Shown one piece after another: positions 1 through 12,000 of a stretch of DNA of 64,000 nt. The number at the start of each line of letters is the position of its first letter. Positions within the stretch are counted from its first letter, which is position 1. The position numbers and the translations under genes were made by a program. The notes under the pieces were generated by a model. That model was not told the DNA's origin. It searched no databases and saw only the letters and a list, made by a program, of their open reading frames with translations. This DNA is from Gibbula magus (taxonomy: Eukaryota; Mollusca; Gastropoda; Trochida; Trochidae), in assembly GCA_936450465.1 (NCBI GenBank), contig OW388302.1, forward strand, positions 17,995,569 through 18,059,568, given 5' to 3'.

Positions 1-1729
1 TGTAGTGAATAGGTTTGACTCTTATTCTCAAGTGAAGATGGCGTTTGTATGAACAGTTCTGTGCAATCTAATATGACCCTGGTATCTTTAAAATTGCTTA
101 TGCCCTCTGGTATTTTCTGCTGCATTATCTCAAGTTTTGGAAGAAATACTAAGCGTTCTAAACATTTGTGCATGAATCCTATCCAGACAGTAAATATTCT
201 GGATACCCTGCTTGAAGATATTTTGAATCTATATTCTAAATCCTGTAATAAAAGTCCAAGTCTGAGTCTCATTAGTACTAAGAGGAATACATCTACTTAG
301 CTTTCGGACTGTTTGCTTCTTGGCCATTTCACTGCCCTCGATATTTATTCTATAGATATATCTGGCCGAATTGTTGAAAGGTGGGAATCTCTTGTTTCCA
401 CACACATTGTCTGAGATGCTGTTCCTATAGCCTCTTCCTTGCTGTCCGACTTGTCTGGAACCTCCGCGTACCTGCAAACGTTAAATTCATATCAAACCCT
501 CATCTGTCATATATAATTCAGTTACATTTATATTATTTGAGAATGACATAATAGTAAGATAATATATTGTCGAATATCTTGCTCTTATGCATTTTTACCA
601 GTAAATGAAGTTTTCCTTTAAATAAACATTTACTGATTACATTTTTCTAATTTAAGGTTTTGAATTGAGAAAGTGAAAACATACGAATGGCATTCCATGT
701 TGTCCAAGTTAAATGGCTCAGTGGAATTGTCGATAGGGGCAACAACAGTTCTTGGCAATCCAATGCTGCTGTTTAATGAGGTCCTTACTTTAGAAGTCTT
801 CTCTCTTTTCTGTGGCAAGAATAAAGTGGGGATATCACTTTTCCAAGATCTGCAATCTCCATCGACAAAGTGGTCGGAACAAACCTTTTTGTCAAAGCAA
901 AATATCTTAAACAAATAACTATTTTACAAACAAACGTGATGAATCATAAAATATCTAAACATTTTTATATGGGGCTATGAAAGCCAGTGGTCAAAAGTAT
1001 GTTCGCAGTGACGTAATTTCCACAGACTTACATGTTAATTAGCTATTGCAATAATAATGTTTTAAACAATTTATCAGTCTAGTAATTAGTTAATTTGAAA
1101 TATGTTGGTAAAGATTTCCGAATCAATTAACAAACATTATGAACATAATTCTCGAAATTGCTATTTAACATCTAAGTCTATGGTTACTTTTGACCACTGA
1201 GTGTACTGTAGTGAAAATGCAGCAAACGGGCACCATCATCACGTTCGTGTTTTGTTTAAAATAGGTTTAAAAGTGTATTCATTGTTTTAATTTACATTTT
1301 AATTACAATTAATATAGATAACTCAGGGCTTCAGATAGTTACAGTAGTGACTAGCCAATGCTAGTGAAACCAAATTTAAAAAGACTTATCATTTTGCTAG
1401 CGAATATTCAAAGCTTTTATTAGCAAAATTACTCAGTACCAACAAAATTAAGAAATATGGCTATTGAATTGAAAATTTTAATAATCGATAACTAAGTCTG
1501 AATGTGAAAAAGTGAACTTTTAGCCCTGCTGTTTAACTGACAATGACACAAGAATCAATACCTGCGTGTATTTTGATGGCGTGAACTGCTTACGGCTGAT
1601 CGCACGTATCCATGCGGATCTCAAACTCCTGTCTTTTGGTAAATGATGAAGTTTCACCTTCTTACCGAACCTTCCGATCATCCCAGCCGAGTTGCTACAG
1701 TATTTTATGGCACAATAATCACGACTCAT
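1..1729 (-). pseudogene. THAP-domain DDE_4 transposase remnant (ISL2EU / PIF-Harbinger-like), 5' part
   Basis: Three exons are visible on the minus strand. Exon 1 (1729-1562) starts at ATG and encodes the N-terminal THAP zinc-finger half (C-x4-C spacing, then a W and an FTPSKYT stretch). It ends at a CAG/gtattg donor in phase 0. Exon 2 (884-685) opens with VCSDHF, the conserved second half of a THAP finger, with PTLF further on, and ends at a gtatgt donor in phase 2. Exon 3 (471 to below 1) follows a ttgcag acceptor. It carries LMRLRLGLL, a helix-turn-helix of the HTH_Tnp_4 type, then VILDCTELFIQTPSS, the first catalytic-aspartate block of DDE_Tnp_4 nucleases. The reading frame of exon 3 has two stops (near 345 and 302), so this copy is dead or an intron is missed. 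The rest of the DDE domain lies left of the window. THAP plus DDE_4 is known from ISL2EU-type DNA transposons. The assignment to a transposon rather than a domesticated host gene is inference. Confidence 0.72.
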
Positions 1730-2979
1730 GACGGTAACCTCTTCAAGCAGGAAGTGTGCATACCTGTTCCCAAGGGCGGATAATTCTAGTCAAGAACGGT
1801 AACTCTAGATTCCGCAAGTACCGAATACGTACATATTTTCCAAATAGCTAATATAATACATTACCTGAGGGTAGGTCGCTTGTATTATCGAGAGATCTGC
1901 ATTATCCGTGCATTATTCATATTTTAAAACAATTGGCGTGACATAGTGCCTTTAAATATCCAACTAGTCGTTCCCTTTGTCTATGACGACAGGACACTGA
2001 TTTACTGGAGCATTTAAATTTTGTTTCGTTGGAGGGTCGGTTCGCAGAAGGTGATTTCATATGAGCGTAACTATATTTATGATTTAAATTAACTAAGTCA
2101 TATTGTTTCTTATTTATTATTTTACTTTTATGTAGTGTGGGGATTTATTTTTGTAAAACTATGACGTTGTGCCTGTTTGCAGTGATATGCTGTCACTACA
2201 GTAGGAGTTCATTTGCTTTCTTTGATTCAACTGATGTTCAATAAACATGAAACAATAACATTAATTTCTTTAGATAAAACGTGTTTATTTAATAATCATC
2301 ACATTTTTTGCTCGACAATTAATCCATCTTTCACATAGATCAGATGTCAAATTTATACATATCAGAAAAATATATGATGTCACGTCAATAGAAATCATGC
2401 GATGTTATTACACAAAGTGTAATAACATGGTAGATTATTAAACCGTGATATTTTCAACGGGTGAGTAATAAAAGTTCATACAAAAAATCACTCGAATGAA
2501 ACAGATGCTCCGATCAACTGATCATCGTGCAACTCGATCGATCACCAACATTTAATCGTACAAACCGGATCATCCTTCGAAGTCACCTTCCTGTCAGAGT
2601 TGCACGTTATTCATTCATTCATTGTCAATCATGAATAGACGTCACTTCCGGTACCGACCACTATGGCCTCGTTTTGGTTTTCATTATACGAGTAAAAGTG
2701 GATGACCATGATATGAAACACAATGCATTGAATTTCATTGTACCAATGTTATGGTATATTAGTTTATATTTCTTGTTTTGTTGGTTATACAAGTGCTTCC
2801 AACATAGCTGATTTTGTACTCAGTTCTTGTTCATGTGAACAAATATAATGGGGATATTTTATGAGCGTTTCATTTTATCTTATTACTAACCTGACCATGT
2901 TTTCGACGTACATTTTGAAATTATTATTTTCCCTAGTAAAACATGTTTCTTACGAAGTAAAGAAATAACTGTATTTCAG
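1730..2979. other. Non-coding stretch between the THAP relic and copy 4 exon 6
   Basis: No supported gene. The only structure seen is a perfect 12-bp inverted repeat at 2402-2413 and 2417-2428 with a 3-nt loop. Exon 5 of gene-family copy 4 was looked for here by its conserved residues and not found. Confidence 0.5.
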
Positions 2980-3092
2980 ACGCCTCTACTTTCCCCGAGC
3001 CCTATCAACCGAAGGTATATTCAGCATCAATTATGACGGAGAAGACAGGAGAACCCATCTTAAGAAGAAAATTTACGAGTTCACTGTAACTG
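2980..3092 (+). CDS. Copy 4 exon 6
   Basis: 113-nt exon, 1 nt + 37 codons + 1 nt. It shares RLY at the start, GIFSxNYxGED in the middle and VTG at the end with exon 6 of copies 1-3. Donor gtacgt is intact. Confidence 0.75.
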
Positions 3093-6000
3093 GTACGTAT
3101 GGTACATGGTGTTGTGAAATGTCCATGGATGCGTGTCTGTAGCTCTTAGTCCATACAGTATAACCTGTACCTCAGCATGGTATTATGTGTACAAGTTCAT
3201 AGTCAAGTTTGCGAAACCGTTACTTTAACGCGAGTCAACTTCATGAACATGAATAGAACATTACGTCAATGGAAAGGTTATGTATGTTTAAAAAAAGAAT
3301 TGTTTATTCGAGCAAACTCAAACTCAAGAAATAAGGAGTGAATGCGACCGACATACATAAACATATGACCAATGTTTATGGGAAAGAAACCCCTCAATAT
3401 TCTTTTCATGCAAAAGGGTCAGCTTTGTTCCAAGATGGTCACAGCTTCTTGGACGATGACCCACGGTCAGGAAAACCCGTTGAAGCCATTACAGATGATA
3501 TGTTTGCACGGGAACAGGGCTTAATCATGTCCAATCGTAGAATAACGAGTGTGGCATTTCTCATGGATGTGTTTGCATCATAATTCATGAGCATTTGCAC
3601 ATTTTCAAGGTGCCTGCAAAATGGGTGCCATGAACCTTAAAAGCACAATATTGGCACTAGAGAGTTGAATCCAGTCTTGACCTCTTTGACATTTACAATG
3701 CTGATCCCGATAGCGTTCATGCCCGTCTTGTTACATGCAACGAAAGATGGACTCATCACTGGGATCCCTACACCAAGCAAGAATCCATGCAATGAAAGCA
3801 AATCATTCTCTGTTTACAAGATCATGGCGATCATTTTCTGGGATTCAAGGGGCGTGATACGTGATAGTCTATAAACCACCTAAACTACGAAAACAGGAGC
3901 CTAATATTCTGATCGGCAGAAGAGAAGAAGAAGAGGCACGGCATGTTGACTCCTTGAGCTCCGCTTCTTCAAAGTGCATTGACGGTCTCATAGACATATA
4001 GGCAAGTGCGTAGACGGTCTCATAGACAGATAGGCAAAGTCCATAGACGGTCTCATAGACATATAGGCAAAGTGCATTGACGGTCTCATAGACATATAGG
4101 CAAAGTGCATTGACGGTCTCATAGATATATAGGCAAATTGCATAGATGGTCTCATAAACATAAAGGCAAAGTGAATAGACGATCTCATAGACATATAGGC
4201 AAAGTGCATAGACGGTCTCATAGACATATAGGCAAAGTGTATAGACGGTCTCATAGACATATAGGCAAAGTGCATTGACGGTCTCATAGACATATTGGTA
4301 AAGTGCATAGACGGTCTCATAGACATATAGGCAAAGTACATAGACGGTCTCATAGACATATAGGCAAAGTGCATTGACGGTCTCATAGACATATAGGCAA
4401 AGTGAATAGACGATCTCATAGACATATACGCAAAGTGCATAGATGGTCTCATAAACATATAGGCAAAGTGAATAGACGATCTCATAGACACATAGGCAAA
4501 GTGAATAGACGCTGCTGCTCTTGGTGATTATGGAAGAAATATCGTTTCTGTAACATGTATAATGAAATTACTTACTTATTGGATACTAGTCGACCTCCAA
4601 AGCTAACTTACAGCATGGTACATTGACCAGACAGTGTAAACCGTACATCGTGGGTGTCACACGTTAAGGAGTTGATTTTTAAATATGGCCTCGGTGCACA
4701 TGGATCATGCAAGATTTTGGAAACAAATATTTTTTATATCAGAAATACAATGTAAAGCATTGTATCATCGACGTAGATCTGATGTAACTAGCAACTCTGA
4801 ATTATATTCCTATTCTACTTACAAATGTGTTTTATATGTCAAGCTGTATTTTACTGGAGTCAATTTAGAATATACAGACGAGATCTATCAATATTTAAAT
4901 TCGGCTGCCACAACCTGATGATTGAACTTGGACGAAGAATTAGAATAGATGAATAACTGAGATTGTGTTTCATACTGTTGACGCTATGGAATAGATAAAG
5001 AAGCTAACGAGTCACATTCTGTTTGTTTTCAAAGGCGTTTCCCAACTACAAGAATCATATTTCCAACGTATTTGATATTTCTCCTTCCCAACGGAGCTCA
5101 TTCTCAATAAAAACACAACACTTTTAGAACATTGGAACGGCCGCTCGGCGACACATGGCAGATTTATTTCCGGTGACAAAACATCATCATACAAACACAT
5201 AATTCATCCACAATATAATACATCCCAAAAACGTGACACGATCATCATGATGATAGAACTAGCCCGCCACATAAACCAGAGATAACAACTCATGTATATG
5301 AGAAAAAACTCTGGAACTGTGCCCTTCCAACAAATGCTATGTTCTTACTAGGAAGTTTATAGTACACAATATGACGTCACAACATGAAAACTGCATTGCT
5401 TCAACACAGGACAGCAATGACAACAGTATTCTCAAAGCTCTGCAGCCTATACAAACATTCCAGGTAATGCAACAATCAATATCATGACACTACACACTAT
5501 TCAAAATAAAACGGGTATTATAAAGACTCCACAGCCTGTTGTGAATGACATACTCACATCAAATCAGTATTATAAAGGCTCTACAGCCTGTTGTAAATGA
5601 CATACTCACATCAAATCAGTATTATAAAGGCTTTACAGCCTAACCATACACGGTAGCTCACTATAGAGCAAAACAACAAAATTGATACAGAACTCACACC
5701 TGTCGTCCGAACAATCTAGTACACTCGAAACAGCAAACATTGCTCACTTAGACACCACTGTCTAATCGCACCATCACGGTACATAATCACCACCATCTGA
5801 AACACAAAACAAAACATAAGATATTTTTCATATGAAATGCAAAAATAGTCTGCGGAACTTTCAATAAAATTAAAGTTAACAGTGAAAACTCTGCCGTGTC
5901 TAGAGCGAGAGAGACGACATTCGAAAACACCTCCACTTAAATACCCTACACCACACCACCTAGCGAGCATATTATCTCCCTTGATACACTCGCAAACACC

Positions 6001-9000
6001 CAGGAGAAAATAGTTCCTGTCTAATTCATTACATTCAACCGAAAGAAACAATATTTCTCCTTCCCAACGGAGCTCATTCTCAATAAAAACACAACACTTT
6101 TAGAACATTGGAACGGCCGCTCGGCGACACATGGCGAGATTCAAAGAAAGTCATAGGCCTAGAGAAAGTGAAACATTTAAGCGGTTTCGAAGGTCATCTT
6201 TGATGTATCCATCTTTGGCATTTTCACTCCTCCATCTGCCATGCCTCTTAAACATTCTATCGGGGACACCATTATTGGCTGCAGCCGAAGCCCCTCCACT
6301 TCGTAGACTATGCAAACCACACATCTTGATGTTTGAAACAAATGGTTCGAACGCCTCTATAAAAATCTCTCTCAAGCGGGTGTAAGATAATGGCTGGTCA
6401 ACCTTTCTTAGTCTATAACCCGAAGATGTCTTCGTTAAACTCCTGAAAATAAATTCACCAGACACAGGAGCAATTTCCGCAGCTGCCAGGTACTTCTCCA
6501 AGCACACGACTGGACACAACTTGGAATGAGTCCTACTAATCACCAGCCATGCGCCGTCCCTATAAACATCCGTCTTGGATTGCTCAATGAAAATAATCAT
6601 GTGAGTGTCATAAAATACAATATCTTGTCTCGTAATATGGAGAAGTTCAGACGATCTGAGGAAGCCCGAATATGCTATAAGACACATGCATATGACTCTT
6701 ATAGTACTAAGAGAAGGTGAAGCAAAAACTGAATCATACAATTTCTCCAACAAATCAATAGTTATTGGTTCTTTCTTAGAAACACACCGAGCTAACTTTC
6801 TTTTAGCTGCCTCTAAAACATTCTTTACCAGACTATTCTCCGTTTTGACTAGATAGACCTACTACAACGTGAGCATAACGAATGCTGTAAAACGCAGTTT
6901 GCACCGGGGCAAACGACTCGCTTTTCTGAATTACAGATACAAGATATATCGCACAATGCAAAGGAGACATAGGCAATTTAGTGGACATATTACAAGACTC
7001 AGCCCACCGTTTCCATGCTGCAATACCATAACGGTACTTCCGCGCAGTAGAATCTGCTCGACAGTGAGACAACAGCTCTGGCAAATCATCAGCTAATCTC
7101 CTCACATCACCTGGCAACACCTCCAACTCATCACCATAGGCACTTGACAATAAATCTGTAAACAGAAACATGAAATCAGATAATGCTGAAGTCAACAAAC
7201 AGAGCCAACATATTGAAATCCAAATCGTGCTCTCCAAAAAGGCCCCCTTTAATCCTAGACGCAACATACGCTTGTTTAGATCTGGATAAGTACATCACAT
7301 CCTTCACTTGGGGAATAAACTCACAATTCAGAGTAATAAGGGGCCAAAAACACGCTGAGTGCCACTCTGGCACGATGAGTGTACCCTTGGCACGACACTC
7401 TGCCAGATGCCTGAGACACCTTGGGATCAGACACACAGGAGGAACCAGCCAATTAACTACACCGCCCCAGTTAACGGTGAAACAACCAACAGCATCACAT
7501 CCCGGGTTATAAAACCTGGAATTAAAGCAAGGAAGCTTGGTGTTATAATACGACGCAAATCTGTCAACACGATGGGGTCCCCATTTAGCATCTAATTGCT
7601 TGAAAATATAGTTTGGCATCGACCAATCATCATAGTCAACAATTTTACTCAGCATATCTGCTGTCTCGTTATCTGAACGAGGTATCCACTGCATATGTAA
7701 GGCTACATTGTGAGAGGAACATAACTGGAAGATATCCAACACGACTGCCTGAAGATGAGGTTTCATGCTCCCTTTCTCAACTACTGACGTGACGTTTTTG
7801 TTATCTGTAAGCCACAAAACTCTGTGAGCAGACAAACGAGGGATAAAACTTCTCAACACAAGGTGCACTGCCTGAAGTTCTCTCCATGTAGAACTTGATT
7901 CAGCTTCTTTATCTGACCACTGACCATGCGAAATAGCCTGGCCAAATTGCACACAGTATCCCCCAAACCCAGAACCACTCTCATCACTGTACACAACTCG
8001 TGTTGGAATAGACTGCGCCTTTAAGCCAGTACTCTTGTAAGCATCAATATGTGCCGCCCAAAAACTCAACTGATCAACACTCTGCGGGGAAAGCTTAACT
8101 TTACTGTTCCATGAAAACACAGAGTCTATGTCCATACTGAGTGATCTAGTCATTAGTTGAGCAACTGAACCTATCACCATCTTCATAGATACTATCTGCC
8201 CAACAACTGAAGCCAGTGATCTAACACTGTGGTACTTATGCTTATCTAGAAGCAAACATTGAAGATGAACATTCAATTTGTCAATCTTCCTCTGAGGAAT
8301 AGACATTACCATGGAAACAGTGTTAATGTGGAATCCTAACCACTCTAGAGCCTGGGAGGGCGACCATAACGATTTCTCGACTTTAGGAACAAAGCCAGAC
8401 CGAATCAAATCATGCTTCACTTTTTGACCTGTAGTGACAGCTTCGTCAGAAGAAGGAGCCGATAATAGACCATCATCTAAAAATGTCAGTATTTTCTTGC
8501 TCTCATATCTCCATTTCTTTACGAGCTGACGCATAACTTTCGTGAACAAATAGGGCGCGGATGTTAAACCAAACGGGAGGACCGAAAACTTGAAATAGTG
8601 TATCTGCCCTGTCGAATCTCTCCATGAAAACCCCAAATAGTCTGTATGGCTATGACAGATATCAATATGGTGGTAAGCTGAGTGTATATCTAACTTGATT
8701 AGCCAATCGTTCATGTTGATATATTCAAGTGCCACTTTCCAATCCTCATACTTGACAGACTTTTTTATCACGTAATCATTCACTCTTGATAGGTCTAAAA
8801 TCAAGCGTTTTTTACCAGATGACTGAATGGCAACAGATAATGGATTCACAATGTACGGGGGAGAACCACACTCCGTTATCAATTGTTTATTCTTTAACTC
8901 AGATATGGCTTCTGTCACGAACTCCGGATGCTTAAACGCTGAACTGTTATTGCACAAATGCATACTCGGAGGTCTGGAAATAAACGGAATTTTGTAGCCA

Positions 9001-12000
9001 TTTCGAATAATGTCAATAATATAATCAGAAGTACCGATCTCACACCAAAAGTTTAAGTTAACTTTTAGACGACCTTTGACCATAATCTCTGCCGTACCCT
9101 GTTCATATTCAAAATAGTCGCCAGTATAGAAACAATGTGGCGTATCAGCAATATCATTATCAGAGATATTTGAATCACAAAGCAACTTAACTGACAGATC
9201 TTGATCCGCACTAGGACGTGACTGTAGACGTGGCTCCTGTCCCCGCTCGTGAAGATTGGTGCTGCCCGCTCTGTAAGGACACTCTCGGATATAGTGTGAG
9301 AAGTCACAGCAGGCAAAGCACGACCCCTGTCGCTGACCTCTGACCCCACGAAAGGGCTGAATAGACTGAATTGGTTGAGTGTGCACAGAGCTGCTAATAG
9401 GAAGCACATACTGCACGGGCGACGGTGAAACTTGCGATCTTCGCACATTCTTAGATGAATAGGGACCGCTCTTGTTTTTCTTCTGCTTTAACTTCCTCAG
9501 AGCTTTAAGATCCGCTTTAGCAATCTTCTTATCATCGTCAGAGTCGTCTGCTAACTCATTGGAGACGTAGTTGCGCATGGTCTCCCAACCACCTTCAGAT
9601 GAATCGGCTATTTTTATCAGCTTATTTCTCTGTCGTAGACGATCAACTTCTTCGGTAATACTAGTTGAAGCTAAAGCAAAGTCACCTGACGCTAAAGCTT
9701 GTTTAGCTGTCGTCAAACCATCTAGCACTTCAGAATTGAAAGAGAATTGTATGCGGTTACCCTCCCTAGACCAGGAATATTCTGTCTCAGCTTTCAACTT
9801 CAAATCCTTCGCGCTGTTTACGAACTCTTCCCTCAACTTGGATATCTTGTGGTCAAACGTTGACTCGATCTCTTGTTTATTGCTATCCAACTTAAGTAAG
9901 ATGGCGTCCAATTTTCCCGCCGTTGAAGAGTTATCATCCATAGTAAAAGTTAACAGTGAGAACTCTGCCGTGTCTAGAGCGAGAGAGACGACATTCGAAA
10001 ACCCCTCCACTTAAATACCCTACACCACACCACCTAGCGAGCATATTATCCCCCTTGATACACTCGCAAACACCCAGGAGAAAATAGTTCCTGTCTAATT
10101 CATTACATTCAACCGAAAGAAACAATATAAACATCCTACTGTAAAAATATTTCTTACTTTAATCAAACCCACATATTCTCAAACATTGATGAATTGAAAG
10201 AAATACATATTTTTCGCCTTAACTTTTCTACAAGTAGCTCCATCAATAGGTGTATTATTTTACGTCCATTGCATATTGGTTTACGTCTCTTTATATATCT
10301 TGTATGTGTTCATGTAAAACATAACGTATGTCCTTTAGATTTGTGGCCCTTGACTTGAATAAACAATTCTTTAATTTATATATAAACCATGAGCAGCTGC
10401 TGGATGAATTGACACTGAATTGACACTGCTTCAACGTTTCTCCCAGACATGCCGCTGTACCGGAAGTGGTATTGAATATACAGTCTTGCAGTTATACACA
10501 AATCCCCTGTAAACGTAAAGGCTCGCTGCCACCATAGGCAACGTTTAGGAGGAAATCGAATTTTACAATGTAGTGATAAGGACAATAGATGATGTGGACA
10601 GTTTCATTCTCGTATAATAGGTTATGTCCTTTTGCCATTTTCCATTTGTCTGGAACAACTCATAGTGGGTAGCTTCATTTTGAAGAAACTACCCCACTCC
10701 CAACCGTCCCTTGTAATGTGTGTTATTGTCCATATGTACCCTACCCACTGTCCACATTGTCCCTACCTGTGGGGTAAGTTCGTACAATGTGTAAGTCTTC
10801 AATAAACTGATACATTTATTTTACTACAGAGGATAGCACTTTTGTTCAAGGCATATACAGATATAACATTAAAGTTATTATAGATATACTCATGGTAAAA
10901 ATGGTTGACACCCCTAAACAGAAACTGGATTTTATCAAATGAATTGCGTGGACAAGTAATGCTGTTCGATATTATGGTATTTTCGAAATTAAATGGCACA
11001 AACACATGATGTAAACTATAAAATACTTGTCTTGTATGTATTGTGTACGAATGAGACTCCGTTGACATTTTTTTTTGTATATTTGGGTTAGTAGAATTTT
11101 TTTTTAAATTCAACTTTTCATTATTTATTAGAACCAAAATGAGAACACTCAAACATTGTGACAATATACCAATGCCAAGATCTCAAGACGTAAGGAATGA
11201 ACTTTTGATGGTTTGAAAATGTGGTTGCAGTTGCTTATAGGGACTGAAACCAAATTCAGAAATGAAACGATTTCCACGTGTACATATAATCTACAACCAA
11301 ATTCAAAGTTGCATCATGCTATAATTAATTACTTCAGCTATCATTTCATCAATTTTGAAGAGTTTGGTTGCATTTTGTTGCTATTTGATACATCCGGTCA
11401 GTTGGACCCTTTAATGTATCTAAGGCCACTTGTTTCTTTCAGACCTGTACATATACGTGTGTATGTATAACATGTCCCTTGTTAGATACAACCACAGCGA
11501 CGACCTGGAGACAACCGCTGCAGTAACATACACCAACACATATTGTAATGATGTCTTTTGGTGCCAGGGCCATCTCATATCTAAATATGTGGCGATGGAC
11601 AGGTAACAAATACACATATGCTCTTCATATGATAGTCAAAGTTTTCCAGGGTATAGATGTTCTAGTCAGAAGCACATTTTGTAATATACTAACATTAAGT
11701 GGCAAAGTAGTTGCCTCATATCTGGGAAAACGTTTTAATCGTTCTAATCGTTCTAAACGCTTGATATGTTCCGAAACGTCGCACATTGATAATAAATAAA
11801 TTGTCATCCATATGTTTTCTTCTTAACTGTCACTTCAATTTCTAAACTTCCTCTAAAAGGAACTATATGTTTTTCTCTTTTTTGTGCAGAAAGATTATGA
11901 AAAACGTTTTGACGGAAGGTATGGTCGAAACGGTTCAACTGAAAAACGTTTTGTCACCAAATAAATCCTCTATTTTGCTGGATGATCTGTTCGACACAAC

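Larger units (their letters stand above)
5075..10128 (-). mobile_element. DIRS-order tyrosine-recombinase retrotransposon (PAT/Ngaro-type split direct repeats)
   Basis: Element of about 5.05 kb read on the minus strand: repeat A1 (10128-9946), Gag-RT-RNaseH ORF, tyrosine-recombinase ORF, repeat B1 (6135-6051), repeat A2 (6054-5872), spacer, repeat B2 (5159-5075). A1 and A2 are both 183 bp and differ at only about three positions I can see; B1 and B2 are 85 bp and match throughout. The order A1-ORFs-B1-A2-B2 is that of split-direct-repeat DIRS-order elements (PAT and Ngaro groups), which integrate by a tyrosine recombinase without target duplication. B1 and A2 overlap by atat, which is what joining the outer end of B2 to the outer end of A1 in a circle would give. 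High repeat identity suggests recent insertion, but the recombinase ORF carries a frame break. The Dam-like domain favours PAT/DIRS over Ngaro (inference). Confidence 0.9.

Noticed and set aside
3988..4491. 167-residue frame of repeated MSMRPSMHFAY
   Set aside because: 33-bp minisatellite read in frame; no other evidence of translation.
5716..6051. 111-residue ORF in repeat A2 (and 66-residue ORF at 9934-10134)
   Set aside because: Both lie in the A1/A2 repeats of the DIRS-type element in a frame different from the polyprotein; no features.
10799..11164. 121-residue ORF on the minus strand
   Set aside because: AT-rich, no recognisable features, overlaps copy 4 intron.
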